This document shows, in pieces, positions 1 to 9,000 of a stretch of DNA of 64,000 nucleotides. Position 1 is the first letter of the stretch; each line of letters opens with the position of its first letter. The position numbers were made by a program, and so were the translations under genes. The stretch is taken from assembly GCA_963803545.1 (NCBI GenBank), contig CAWDMX010000004.1, forward strand, positions 62,001 through 126,000. The letters are read 5' to 3'. The stretch is from Legionella_C sp963803545 (GTDB lineage: Bacteria > Pseudomonadota > Gammaproteobacteria > Legionellales > Legionellaceae). The notes below the pieces were generated by a model. That model made no database searches, was not told where the DNA came from, and saw only the letters and a program-made list of their open reading frames with translations.

Positions 1-846
1 GTATGGATCCTCATTGAAATTTTAACGAATAACGTTAGCGAGGTCGTTACCGCATCGAAGCGTTATCAAGAAAATTTATTGGTAATACTGAATAACATCG
101 ATAATTACTTTCATATTAAAATTTTAACAAAGATGGATTTGATTTTGAAAGATATGAATATGCAAGACGTGGTTGTCAATATTTACGCCGTTTTCACAAC
201 GATTACGAGCTCAGCAATTCTGATAACCTTATACGTCGTGTTCTTATTTGTTGAGCAGCATTATTTTCGCCAAAAAATAAAGGCATTGTTTCCAATTACA
301 AGCCATCGTGACTTAGTAAACAACATCATTAATCACATTGTGAACGACACCCAACGGTATTTAGGGATTAAAACACTGCTCAGTGTAGGGACGGCATTTT
401 CGTCCTGGATAATCATGAAGTACGTAGGTTTGGATTTCGCGGCATTTTGGGCTTTGCTAATTTTTTTCTTAAACTATATTCCCAATATTGGTGCCATTAT
501 CGCAACCGCATTCCCCGCTCTGTTGGCTCTCATTCAATTCCAGAGCTGGGTGCCTTTTGTGGTCGTGACCTCGGTAATTGTGACGATTCAATTTTTGGTG
601 GGCAATGTGCTGGAGCCGCGCTATTTAAGCAAGTCTTTAAATTTAAGCCCGCTGGTTATATTGTTTGCCTTAGCATTATGGGGAATGATTTGGGGCGTGC
701 TGGGCATGTTTTTGTCCGTACCGATTACGGTGATGATGATGATAATTTTTGCTCATTTTGACAAGACTCGGCCGCTGGCCATTCTGTTGTCTCAAGATGG
801 ATATATCAAAAAAGTTTATGAAAAACTACCAACAGAGGGAACATAG
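1..846 (+). CDS. AI-2E/PerM family permease, C-terminal part (5' end outside window)
   Basis: The reading frame is open from base 1, so the start lies upstream of the window; the TTG at 79 is internal. The visible part has several long hydrophobic stretches and family features of PerM/AI-2E exporters: a loop with YLGIKTLLSVGTA, a segment with NYIPNIGAIIA, and a C-terminal block with GNVLEPRYLSKSLNLSPL. Members are inner-membrane proteins with about eight membrane segments; some are proposed to move AI-2 or act as antiporters, so the substrate cannot be named here. It ends 95 bases before argS, which has its own promoter. Confidence 0.85.
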   Translation, partial: VWILIEILTNNVSEVVTASKRYQENLLVILNNIDNYFHIKILTKMDLILKDMNMQDVVVNIYAVFTTITSSAILITLYVVFLFVEQHYFRQKIKALFPITSHRDLVNNIINHIVNDTQRYLGIKTLLSVGTAFSSWIIMKYVGLDFAAFWALLIFFLNYIPNIGAIIATAFPALLALIQFQSWVPFVVVTSVIVTIQFLVGNVLEPRYLSKSLNLSPLVILFALALWGMIWGVLGMFLSVPITVMMMIIFAHFDKTRPLAILLSQDGYIKKVYEKLPTEGT

Positions 847-851
847 TGGAG

Positions 852-865
852 GTGGAAATTTCCAC
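852..865. other. 14-bp perfect palindrome between the permease and argS
   Basis: GTGGAAATTTCCAC is a perfect inverted repeat just after the permease stop codon and 20 bases before the argS -35 element. It has no following T-run, so it is more like an operator or a short hairpin than an intrinsic terminator. No regulator can be assigned. Confidence 0.4.
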
Positions 866-883
866 AACTTTCGACTATTTTCT

Positions 884-912
884 TTGCCATCTTTTATTAA
901 AAAGCGCATAAT
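884..912 (+). promoter_or_regulatory. Sigma-70-type promoter of argS
   Basis: TTGCCA (884-889), a 17-base spacer and CATAAT (907-912) give a good housekeeping promoter, with transcription expected to begin near 919, about 23 bases before the argS start codon. Confidence 0.55.
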
Positions 913-941
913 ACGCTCTTTTTATTCAATGATCAAAACCC

Positions 942-2702
942 ATGAAAGAATCCATTACACGATTAATCGACGACGCTGTTGCGCTGCTAAAAAACCAAAC
1001 TGTAATCCCTAAGGATACGGAAGTTGAGCTTAAAATTGAGCGTACTAAAGACTCGTTACACGGAGATTTTTCATGTAACGTGGCGCTCATCCTTGCCAAA
1101 CCGTGTCGTAAGGCTCCCCGTAAAATTGCCGAGGCAATTGTTGCCGTTCTTGAACCCCATCCATCTATTGAAAAAGTGGCTATAGCCGGGCCGGGGTTTA
1201 TTAATTTTTATCTAAAAAAAGACGCCTCGTTGCAAGTTGTTGAGCAAATATTAAAACAGCAAGAGGCTTACGGCCACAGCAATTTTGGTCAAGGCCAAAA
1301 AATTATTATTGAGTATGTTTCGGCCAATCCGACAGGTCCGCTTCATGTAGGCCATGGCAGGAGCGCCGCTTTTGGGGCCTCTCTCGCCAATATTTTGGCG
1401 GTTTCAGGTTTTAAGGTTACGCGCGAATATTACGTTAACGACGCCGGCCGGCAAATGAATATTTTGGCTGTAAGCCTGTGGTTGCGCTATCTAAGTTTAA
1501 CCGGTGAAACCGTGGTGTTTCCGGCTAATGCCTACCGCGGTGATTACGTGACGACCATGGCAGCTGAATTTTTAGAAAAAAACAGCGCTAATTTTAGCAA
1601 AAAATGGTCGGATGTAAGTAAGGATTTACCCCTCGATGAGCCCGAGGGTGGGGATAAGGAACGTTATATCGATGCCTTAATTGAACGGGCACAGCAGGTA
1701 TTGGGGCGGGACGGCTTTGCTTTATTTCATCAAGCGGCTTTGCACTTTGTCCTAGACGATATAAAAAATGATCTGCATGAATTTGGTGTGCATTACGATA
1801 ATTGGTTTTCTGAGCAATCTTTGGCGGACGACGGCTCCATTGAAAAAGGCGTGGCCGCGCTGCAGTCGTCCAACCATACCTTTGTTGAAAAAGACGCGTT
1901 GTGGTTTAAATCCACCGACTTTGGCGACGAAAAAGACCGTGTTATTGTGCGCTCTAACGGTCAACCCACCTATTTTGCCTCCGATGTTGCCTACCATTGG
2001 AATAAGTACGCGCGTGGATTTGATAGGGTCATTGATATTTTTGGCGCCGACCACCACGGATACCTAACCCGTATTCGCTCAGCCGTTAGCGCTTTAGGGC
2101 ACGATGAAAAAGCCCTAAGCATTCTGTTGGTGCAATTTGCCTTACTATTTCGCTCTGGCGAACGGGTGCAAATGTCGACTCGAAGCGGCTCGTTTGTAAC
2201 CTTGCGCGAGCTGCGCCAAGAGGTTGGTAACGATGCGGCTCGATTTTTTTATGTGATGCGAAAACCAGAGCAGCATATGGATTTTGATTTGGATTTGGCC
2301 GTATCGCAATCCAGCGACAACCCGGTTTACTACATCCAATACGCTCACGCGCGCATTCACAGCGTCTTACGGCAGTTGCAAGAGCGAAATTTACTGTGGA
2401 AGAAAGAAGAGGGCTTGGCCGCGGTAGGCTTGTTGTCTTCGCCTCATGAGAAGGCGCTTCTTACCGTGTTAGCGCGCTATCCTGAGGTAATTCTTGCTGC
2501 AGCTCAGATGCACGAGCCGCATCAGCTTGCTTATTACTTGCGGGAGCTTGCTCAAAGCTTACACAGCTACTACAACGCGGTTCAACTGCTTTGTGAGAAT
2601 CTATCTTTACGCAGTGCGCGCTTGTGTTTGTTGGCCGCAGTGGCTCAGGTTTTGAAAAATGGCTTACATTTATTGGGTGTTTTTGCGCCTGAGAGCATGT
2701 AA
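942..2702 (+). CDS. argS: Arginyl-tRNA synthetase
   Basis: Class I aminoacyl-tRNA synthetase that charges tRNA-Arg in the cytoplasm. The 586 residues match the family length. Visible features are the N-terminal Add-1-like domain, the block VSANPTGPLHVGHGRSA carrying the HIGH-type motif (HVGH) near residue 130, the block FGADHHGY near residue 366, and the MSTRSGSF region in place of a canonical KMSKS, as is usual for ArgS. The C-terminal helical anticodon-binding DALR domain starts near residue 465 (YIQYAHARIHSV). Its stop overlaps the start of the SPOR gene by one base, so the two are probably co-translated. Confidence 0.97.
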   Translation: MKESITRLIDDAVALLKNQTVIPKDTEVELKIERTKDSLHGDFSCNVALILAKPCRKAPRKIAEAIVAVLEPHPSIEKVAIAGPGFINFYLKKDASLQVVEQILKQQEAYGHSNFGQGQKIIIEYVSANPTGPLHVGHGRSAAFGASLANILAVSGFKVTREYYVNDAGRQMNILAVSLWLRYLSLTGETVVFPANAYRGDYVTTMAAEFLEKNSANFSKKWSDVSKDLPLDEPEGGDKERYIDALIERAQQVLGRDGFALFHQAALHFVLDDIKNDLHEFGVHYDNWFSEQSLADDGSIEKGVAALQSSNHTFVEKDALWFKSTDFGDEKDRVIVRSNGQPTYFASDVAYHWNKYARGFDRVIDIFGADHHGYLTRIRSAVSALGHDEKALSILLVQFALLFRSGERVQMSTRSGSFVTLRELRQEVGNDAARFFYVMRKPEQHMDFDLDLAVSQSSDNPVYYIQYAHARIHSVLRQLQERNLLWKKEEGLAAVGLLSSPHEKALLTVLARYPEVILAAAQMHEPHQLAYYLRELAQSLHSYYNAVQLLCENLSLRSARLCLLAAVAQVLKNGLHLLGVFAPESM

Positions 2703-3337
2703 TGGCTAGAAATTTTAATCAAAAAAAACAAGCAAATTCGGGCGCTCGCTTTTCCAGGCAATTGTTGCTCGTTTTAGCGGCGTTTTTAATAGGCTATCTT
2801 ACAGCAACGGTTTTTAGTTTTACGGAACTAAGCCAGTGGCTGAGCAAACGCACGTCAACGGCTGAAAAAAAGCCGGTTGACGCGCGCAAACACCGAGAGT
2901 CTCCAAAGCCCAAATTTGAATTTTATACCTTATTATCCAAGGACAATAAGGGGGAGCGGGGCAGCAAAGTGGTTTACAGCAAGCAGCCATCTACGGGGAT
3001 AACCAATCACGCAGTACGTACCAACGTTACCGTTCAATCGTCTATCCCTTCAGCACTAAAAGCGGTTGAAACTAAAACTAAAGCCTCGGCGGCGCATAAC
3101 GACAAATACATTATTCAGGTGGCGTCCTTTAGCAAAAATTCGGATGCGCAATCCCTTAAAGCGTCGTTGTTGTTACGGGGTTTTGACACCAGCATCAGCG
3201 CATTTACCCATAATGGCAGCTCCTGGTATCGTGTTGTTTTAGGCCCGTACTCGTCCCAGGTTGCCGCTGAAAAAGCGCAAAGCACGTTGCTGCAAAGTGA
3301 TAAACTCAAGGGCATGATTCGAAAAATTCAAGGTTAA
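2702..3337 (+). CDS. SPOR-domain cell-division protein, FtsN-like
   Basis: The 211-residue protein has a short basic cytoplasmic N-terminus, one membrane segment at about residues 21-40 (LLLVLAAFLIGYLTATVF), a low-complexity periplasmic linker, and a C-terminal SPOR domain from about residue 137 (KYIIQVASFSKNSDAQSL ... WYRVVLGPYSS). SPOR domains bind denuded septal peptidoglycan. An argS-adjacent SPOR/FtsN-like gene is common in gammaproteobacteria, so FtsN is the best guess, but the essential FtsN helices in the linker cannot be recognised by eye. Confidence 0.8.
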   Translation: MARNFNQKKQANSGARFSRQLLLVLAAFLIGYLTATVFSFTELSQWLSKRTSTAEKKPVDARKHRESPKPKFEFYTLLSKDNKGERGSKVVYSKQPSTGITNHAVRTNVTVQSSIPSALKAVETKTKASAAHNDKYIIQVASFSKNSDAQSLKASLLLRGFDTSISAFTHNGSSWYRVVLGPYSSQVAAEKAQSTLLQSDKLKGMIRKIQG

Positions 3338-3349
3338 TGTGAGCATTTA

Positions 3350-5650
3350 ATGGCAGCGTATCAATTTAAAGTTGAGGGTTTACAATGTGTGGCCAACTGT
3401 TTTCACCATCGCATATGGGAAAAAATAAAAGCGGACCCGCAAGGCGTGGAGGCCTCCTACGATCCGGTATTTAAAATTATAACTATTTCGTTCAAAAACG
3501 ACGCTATCTCCGAAAATGAGGCATTAAAATATCTGAACAGTCTGGATGGAGCGGTTCGTTGCAAAAAAATGCATTATGCGCCTGCCCATAAATATTGGAG
3601 TGCGCTGCGCGGCACCCTAGCCCTGGTGCTTGCTGCAGCGGTTTTGATCATCACCATGCTGACCCCCGCTTTACCCGTTTTGTTCGCTGTGGCCGGTTTT
3701 AGCACTTTGGTAACCTTGCTCATTAGTTTGCCAAGCTTTGTCCGCACTACCAAAGATATTCTCGCCGGGGCTCCCCTTACTATGGACGCGCTTTTTTCGG
3801 TGAGCGTACTCAGCGCTTTAGGGGTATCTGTTGCGGCTTTATTTATATCAAGCTTGCCCATGATGTTTGAGCTTGGATTGTTTGTTTACGGTTTTCGGCA
3901 AATTGGGTACGCCATTGAAGAAACAATGAAGGATAAAATTCGCGTTAATAAAACCTTTGTGCAAATGACGCCGGCAACCGTATTGCGCAGTACGGATGCG
4001 GTCACTTTTCAAACGAGCCTTGCCTCCAAGGTTGCGGTCGGTGAGTATGTTCAACTCAGTGCGGGTGCTATCATTGCGTTTGATGGCGTTACTCAAAACG
4101 ATGTTTGGCTTAATACCACGGCTGAAAATGGTGCACTAGCGCCCTCGTTTGTTAAAAAAGGAACAGAGATTGCGGCGGGATATCAAGTTTACACTGGCTC
4201 GGAGTTGATTGTGCAGGTTAGCACCACCGTCAAGAAATCCGCACTTGCTAAGCGCGATTTAGTATTGGGGGGCATTAAAGTTTTGCCGCCTCCCCAGGCG
4301 CTGCTTGCGGACAAAATCAATACAGTACTCAATCATTATATTCCTTTGGTTTTTTACGCAGCGTTTGTAAGCACCGCCCTAATGAGTTTGTTTTTCCCAC
4401 CAACCTTAGCCATTCAATGCGGCATTACCGTGCTGTTGGTCGCCTGTCCGTGCGTTATAGGCTTAGTTATGCCATTAGGTTTCAAAATAGGCTTGCAGAA
4501 ATTGCGCGATAACAAGGTTGAGGTTACGGATACCCAAGCGCTGCACCGGGATATAAATTGCGATGCCGCGGTGTTTGATTTAAACGGTACTCTGACCTCG
4601 GGCAAGCCCGCAATTGTTTCGTGCACCTTGAATCCAGAAATGCTAGCCGTTGTTCAAGCAATGGAGTCGCAAAGTTCACACCCGTTTGCATCCGTCATCT
4701 GTGGAATTGAAAACAGTCGTCAATTACCGAAACCGGTTATTAATTTTGAGAAGGTGGGCCACCATGGTGGCATTGCGGCGGAGGTTGATGGAAAAAAATG
4801 GAGGGTTGGCAATTCAAGCTTTATGCAAAGCTTGAATATTAAATGCCCAATTACAGCACCCAATATTAACAATACGGTATATGTAGCCTGTGAAAATAAG
4901 CTCGTCGGTAAAATTGTTATTGCTGACTGTCTACGTGCCGATGCGCACCAAGTGATTGAGGCCTTAATTAAGGACAACAAAGCCGTGTATGTGTGCACGG
5001 GAAGCTCCGTCGCGGTAGCCCAAGCCTACGCATCCAAATTAGGACTGGATCCGACTCATGTTTTTGCAGACTGCGGTGCAGAGGGCAAAATTGATATCAT
5101 CCGTAAATTACAAAAAAAAGCTAAGACGGTTGCGATGATTGGTGATGGCGACAACGATTGTTTCGCTATGAAAGCGGCGGATTACGCAATTGCTGTACGG
5201 CGCGACGGTGGAGAGAAAGCGCAGCAAGAAGCGCAGGCTATAGTAGACTTATCGCACGGGTCGTTGTGGCCGGTACGCAATTTATTTACAGTAGCCAAGC
5301 ACACCATGAGCAACATTAGGCAAAACTTACTTTTAAGTATTGGGCTCAATGCGTTAACAATGATTTTGCCCTTTGTGCTGGTCGCGGGCATGGGTGTGGC
5401 GATGAACCCGGCCATTGGTGCGGGGCTGATGGTTGGCGTTGGGCTTGTTGTTTTGGCGAACGCCTACCGATTTAAAGCCCAGGAACTGCCAAGACCCGGG
5501 GTGGTGCCGGCGCCAAAAATAATCTCAGGAAACAGTCCGAAGGCGTCCCGCTTTCCTCCGGCAGCAACGCCGCACTACCAAGCAAACACTTCTCGAAAAG
5601 TAGCGGCGTCTGAACCACGCGCCTCAATCAGTTCGCGCCTGGGGGTTTAA
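3350..5650 (+). CDS. P1B-type (heavy-metal-like) P-type ATPase with altered core motifs
   Basis: The 766-residue protein has the heavy-metal P-type ATPase layout: an HMA-like N-terminus with GLQCVANC, paired membrane helices, the CPC metal-site helix (VACPCVIGLVMPLG, about residue 366), the His-Pro motif (SSHPFAS, about 443), and the hinge GDGDNDCFAMKAAD (about 600). Two normally invariant motifs are changed: the phosphorylation loop reads DLNGT instead of DKTGT (about residue 409) and the actuator TGES reads TAEN. The aspartate and glutamate are kept, but Lys and Gly are lost. It may be a divergent copper-type transporter, a regulator or a decaying pump. The C-terminal 50 residues are a proline/serine-rich tail. 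Confidence 0.85.
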   Translation: MAAYQFKVEGLQCVANCFHHRIWEKIKADPQGVEASYDPVFKIITISFKNDAISENEALKYLNSLDGAVRCKKMHYAPAHKYWSALRGTLALVLAAAVLIITMLTPALPVLFAVAGFSTLVTLLISLPSFVRTTKDILAGAPLTMDALFSVSVLSALGVSVAALFISSLPMMFELGLFVYGFRQIGYAIEETMKDKIRVNKTFVQMTPATVLRSTDAVTFQTSLASKVAVGEYVQLSAGAIIAFDGVTQNDVWLNTTAENGALAPSFVKKGTEIAAGYQVYTGSELIVQVSTTVKKSALAKRDLVLGGIKVLPPPQALLADKINTVLNHYIPLVFYAAFVSTALMSLFFPPTLAIQCGITVLLVACPCVIGLVMPLGFKIGLQKLRDNKVEVTDTQALHRDINCDAAVFDLNGTLTSGKPAIVSCTLNPEMLAVVQAMESQSSHPFASVICGIENSRQLPKPVINFEKVGHHGGIAAEVDGKKWRVGNSSFMQSLNIKCPITAPNINNTVYVACENKLVGKIVIADCLRADAHQVIEALIKDNKAVYVCTGSSVAVAQAYASKLGLDPTHVFADCGAEGKIDIIRKLQKKAKTVAMIGDGDNDCFAMKAADYAIAVRRDGGEKAQQEAQAIVDLSHGSLWPVRNLFTVAKHTMSNIRQNLLLSIGLNALTMILPFVLVAGMGVAMNPAIGAGLMVGVGLVVLANAYRFKAQELPRPGVVPAPKIISGNSPKASRFPPAATPHYQANTSRKVAASEPRASISSRLGV

Positions 5651-5662
5651 TGAGCGCAGCTG

Positions 5663-6025
5663 TCACAATAGGGGCTTAGGCAGAAAGCGCTGCGTCGCGC
5701 AAACGCGTATATTCGTCGCGTTTTTTATGGCCTGCGGTTTGCTCACGCAAAGCGTGATGCCCGTAATGGTGAACTGCGATTCGAGGAGGGCAATAAGATT
5801 ATTAGCAACCGTCTCAATAAGCTTAAAACAGGTCGACTGAACATAGTCCGTGACTGTTTTGCATACCTGTTCGTAGTCTAAGCTTGACTCGAGAGCGTCC
5901 GCGCAGTTTGAAAAATCATAATCAATAGTTATATCTATTAGTAAGCGCTGCGTAATGCGCTGCTCCCATTCATAAACACCAATTTTAGTATCCACACGCA
6001 GGCCCACAATTTCTAAGGTACGCAT
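5663..6025 (-). CDS. folB: Dihydroneopterin aldolase
   Basis: The 120-residue protein matches FolB, which cleaves 7,8-dihydroneopterin to 6-hydroxymethyl-dihydropterin in folate synthesis. Visible features are the start IVGLRVDTKIGVYEWEQ (the usual hxGhxxxxxhGhxxxE pattern), the pterin-contact region SLDYEQVCKTV, the FKLIETVAN block with the family glutamate, and the C-terminal VSKPQAI. A GGAGAG ribosome binding site lies just upstream of the ATG. It converges on the P-type ATPase gene with a gap of only 12 bases. Confidence 0.93.
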   Translation of the reverse strand: MRTLEIVGLRVDTKIGVYEWEQRITQRLLIDITIDYDFSNCADALESSLDYEQVCKTVTDYVQSTCFKLIETVANNLIALLESQFTITGITLCVSKPQAIKNATNIRVCATQRFLPKPLL

Positions 6026-6089
6026 ACTCTCTCCAATTAAATTCGGCTAAGAATAGCACGCCCGGGCTAACGCGTGAATATACGGGCGT

Positions 6090-9000
6090 CTATGGTGATT
6101 GCGACAGGGGACGGTCGGAACTGTCAGCTCGTAGATTGGTAGCTGGTTGGAAAAATTGAGAGTTGCGGGACGATTTCGCTTTTTTGTCGTCGTCTTTTTC
6201 CGGTTCTAGCACCATAAAATCGTCGAATAACGCACTTACAGTGAGCGCACTTTCCGCCTCACGGTCTTGCCGGTGTGGCCAAAAATAGCCAAAAACTTGC
6301 AAACACCTTTCAAAAAACCCGGATGCACTTTTCGCCTGGAGATTTTCAAGAGTGGACTTTTGTTGTTTTATAAAACCATCAACCTCGACCGGGAGCTTGT
6401 TGGCGTCTTCACGCGCGCTTTGCGGGTTTTCAACCAGCAAAAATTCAGCCATTTCGTCTTGTAGTGCTTTTTCATTAACCGGACTTTGTTGAGCCTGGGC
6501 GTTATTGAACACCTCCATTTCGTAGGCAACTTTTAAAGAACCAACAAGGGGTGTAATCGCTTTGACGTTTCGAAGTATGGCGTTAATAGACTCAATATAC
6601 GCCTTATCACCACGACGCACATCGTTTGAAGCTGTAGTGATTAGAGTGGCTTTAAACGCAGTTACAGAGGCCTCAAGGTCCTTTTCTACGGCATCAAGCG
6701 CGTCAAGAAATTGTGGCGTAACAAGGAAATACTCCTCTTTCCCCTGCGTCATTAACGTTGTTAACGTCGCTAAATGTGTACTAATCGCCTCTAATTTAGT
6801 GCGCTCCGCTGCAATCCGCTGCTGTTCAGGATGGGTTCTGAATAGGCTAATTGCCCGTTCTATAGGGCTTTTAGCAAAATAATAGGCTAACTTATCGAAT
6901 ACGTAGTCACTGATAAACGTTTTGACTACAGCCATTAGAAAACATTGCGCAAGCAACAGCGTATACAGAAGAAATTTTTTAAGAGAAGACGACTCTTGGC
7001 CTGCGATATTTTTAAACGCCCCCTTGTGGGCGTATATTTCTACCGCAAAGCGCACTAAAGCTATGAGTGCAAACACCCCGATACCACCGAAACTTGCGAC
7101 ACCACTGTAGGCAATTAAGCTGGGTAAAAAGCTAGTAAAAGTGCTGAACACGAGAGGAAGCGACATCCAGGCCAAGACGAGACTAATCAATTCGTAACCC
7201 GTCTTAATTACGGCAACTACTATTTTAATGGGAACCTTTTTGTTTTTTTCATACGCCACCTCAAGCGTGGTTTTACCAAAGAGTTCGGGGATGTCTCGCT
7301 CAGTAAGATCACGCCTTTGAGCGTCCAAAGCGCTTTCTGCGTTTTCTATAGCCTTGTTCAAGCTTGCTGAAAAAACGGCCTTCGCTTGTGCAAAAGCAGG
7401 TTTTAGAGCCGAGGTACGCGATTGCAACGACCGCAAACTTTCACCAGCAGGCTCTTGTACCACTCCAGGTTCTAACGTCACTAACCCCGGTAATTTCTGA
7501 AAAATTTTCTGTAGTGCGTTAATGGCTTCTATCTGCAGGATTTGGGCCTGGTGCGGATCACTAAGGGCGCTTGAGGCCCTAAAGCGCGCCAATACCATGC
7601 GATTGATTAGCGCCAGGCGAATTAGAGGCAGGCTGCTGACGTCTGTGAAATCTAAGCCTTGCACGAGCAAGAGCAGCGACTCTTGCTCGTTTGCAACCGC
7701 CCCGACAATGGTGCGCTCAATCGTTTGGAAACGGGCGCAAATTCCCTCTGTTATTGCCGCTTTATCTTCAAGGTTTTTGGCTATAAAATCAGCAAACAAA
7801 TGCGCTACAAAAGCGCGGCTGTCTAAATCAGGGTTGTTTTGTTTTACGGCGGCGTACTGCAGATAAAACAGCGAGAAAGCGTCGCTCTGATTGGATAGTT
7901 CCAGCTTTTCAAGAGCGCTATCCCCGGCGCGGTCTTCGGGGTTGTATTTTGTATACTCGTAAGCCTGTTCTTGGATTTTGCGTTCAATCATAACGCCTAA
8001 AAGAGGGTACAGGTAGTTTGTAATAACCTCGGTGCACTCTTTTGCTTGGCGGTTAACACGAGTACGGTACCCGTTAAAAATCCCAGGCAGGCGTCGCTTT
8101 AGTTCGTCGTGAAAGCTCTCGCTTTTTAACAGCTCAACCACCATATTGCCTAGAAAAGGGTAGGGGAGTATTTGAAAAACTAAGGCGCAATTAATTTTTT
8201 CAAATAAACTTTTCGAGTAATCGCTGCATAAGCGCGTTATCCAGGCAACCGCAGAGGTTTCATTAATTCCAAAAACATCGGTTATTATTCGACCGATGCA
8301 ATCGTTAGCAGAGCTTACGACCCTATTAACGTTAAGAGGGTCGTCCAACAAGGGTGTTAAAGCAGGGAATGGGTTGCGGTTTAGCGCCTCAAGAAATTCC
8401 TTTCTTGCGCGTGTAATTTTTGTGAAGTTTTCTGATAAACCGTACTCTAACAAATTGTGCAGCAAGCTAGTATCGGACCCGTCGTCCGGACAGACGTACC
8501 ACATGAAACGCATTACATTGGTTGCCATAGACGCAACTGAGATTTTACTCAACTGTTGTCCCAAATTCACAGCGGCTTGACCGTTCGAAAAGCTAATTAA
8601 ATTCTTTGCATAAAGCAACGAATTGGTGGCAATATTTTGCTGTAAATCGGCAACAAACTCAGCTAAGGCGCTTATATAACGCATTTTTTTTTCGCACAAC
8701 TCATCTAAGTTGGATGGTTTTTTTGCAAAACGCTGCAATAGACGGCATTTTTCATGTTCAGCTTGCAATCCTCTTTCCAAGGATGGGAGTAGTAATAGCG
8801 TCGCTTGCAAGCGTTGTTCGGTACGCTCTATTTGTAAAGCCTTAGGCGTTTTGGTAATAGAAGTTACGTGATTTTGGACGGGTGGTGATAGATGCTCTGT
8901 TAAGTCCGTGATTTCTGTGAAAATAGTTTTTTCGGGGGGTTTCGCTGCTAAAAAAACAATGTTCTCAGGGCTTAAATCAACATCGGAACGTAATTTGGTG

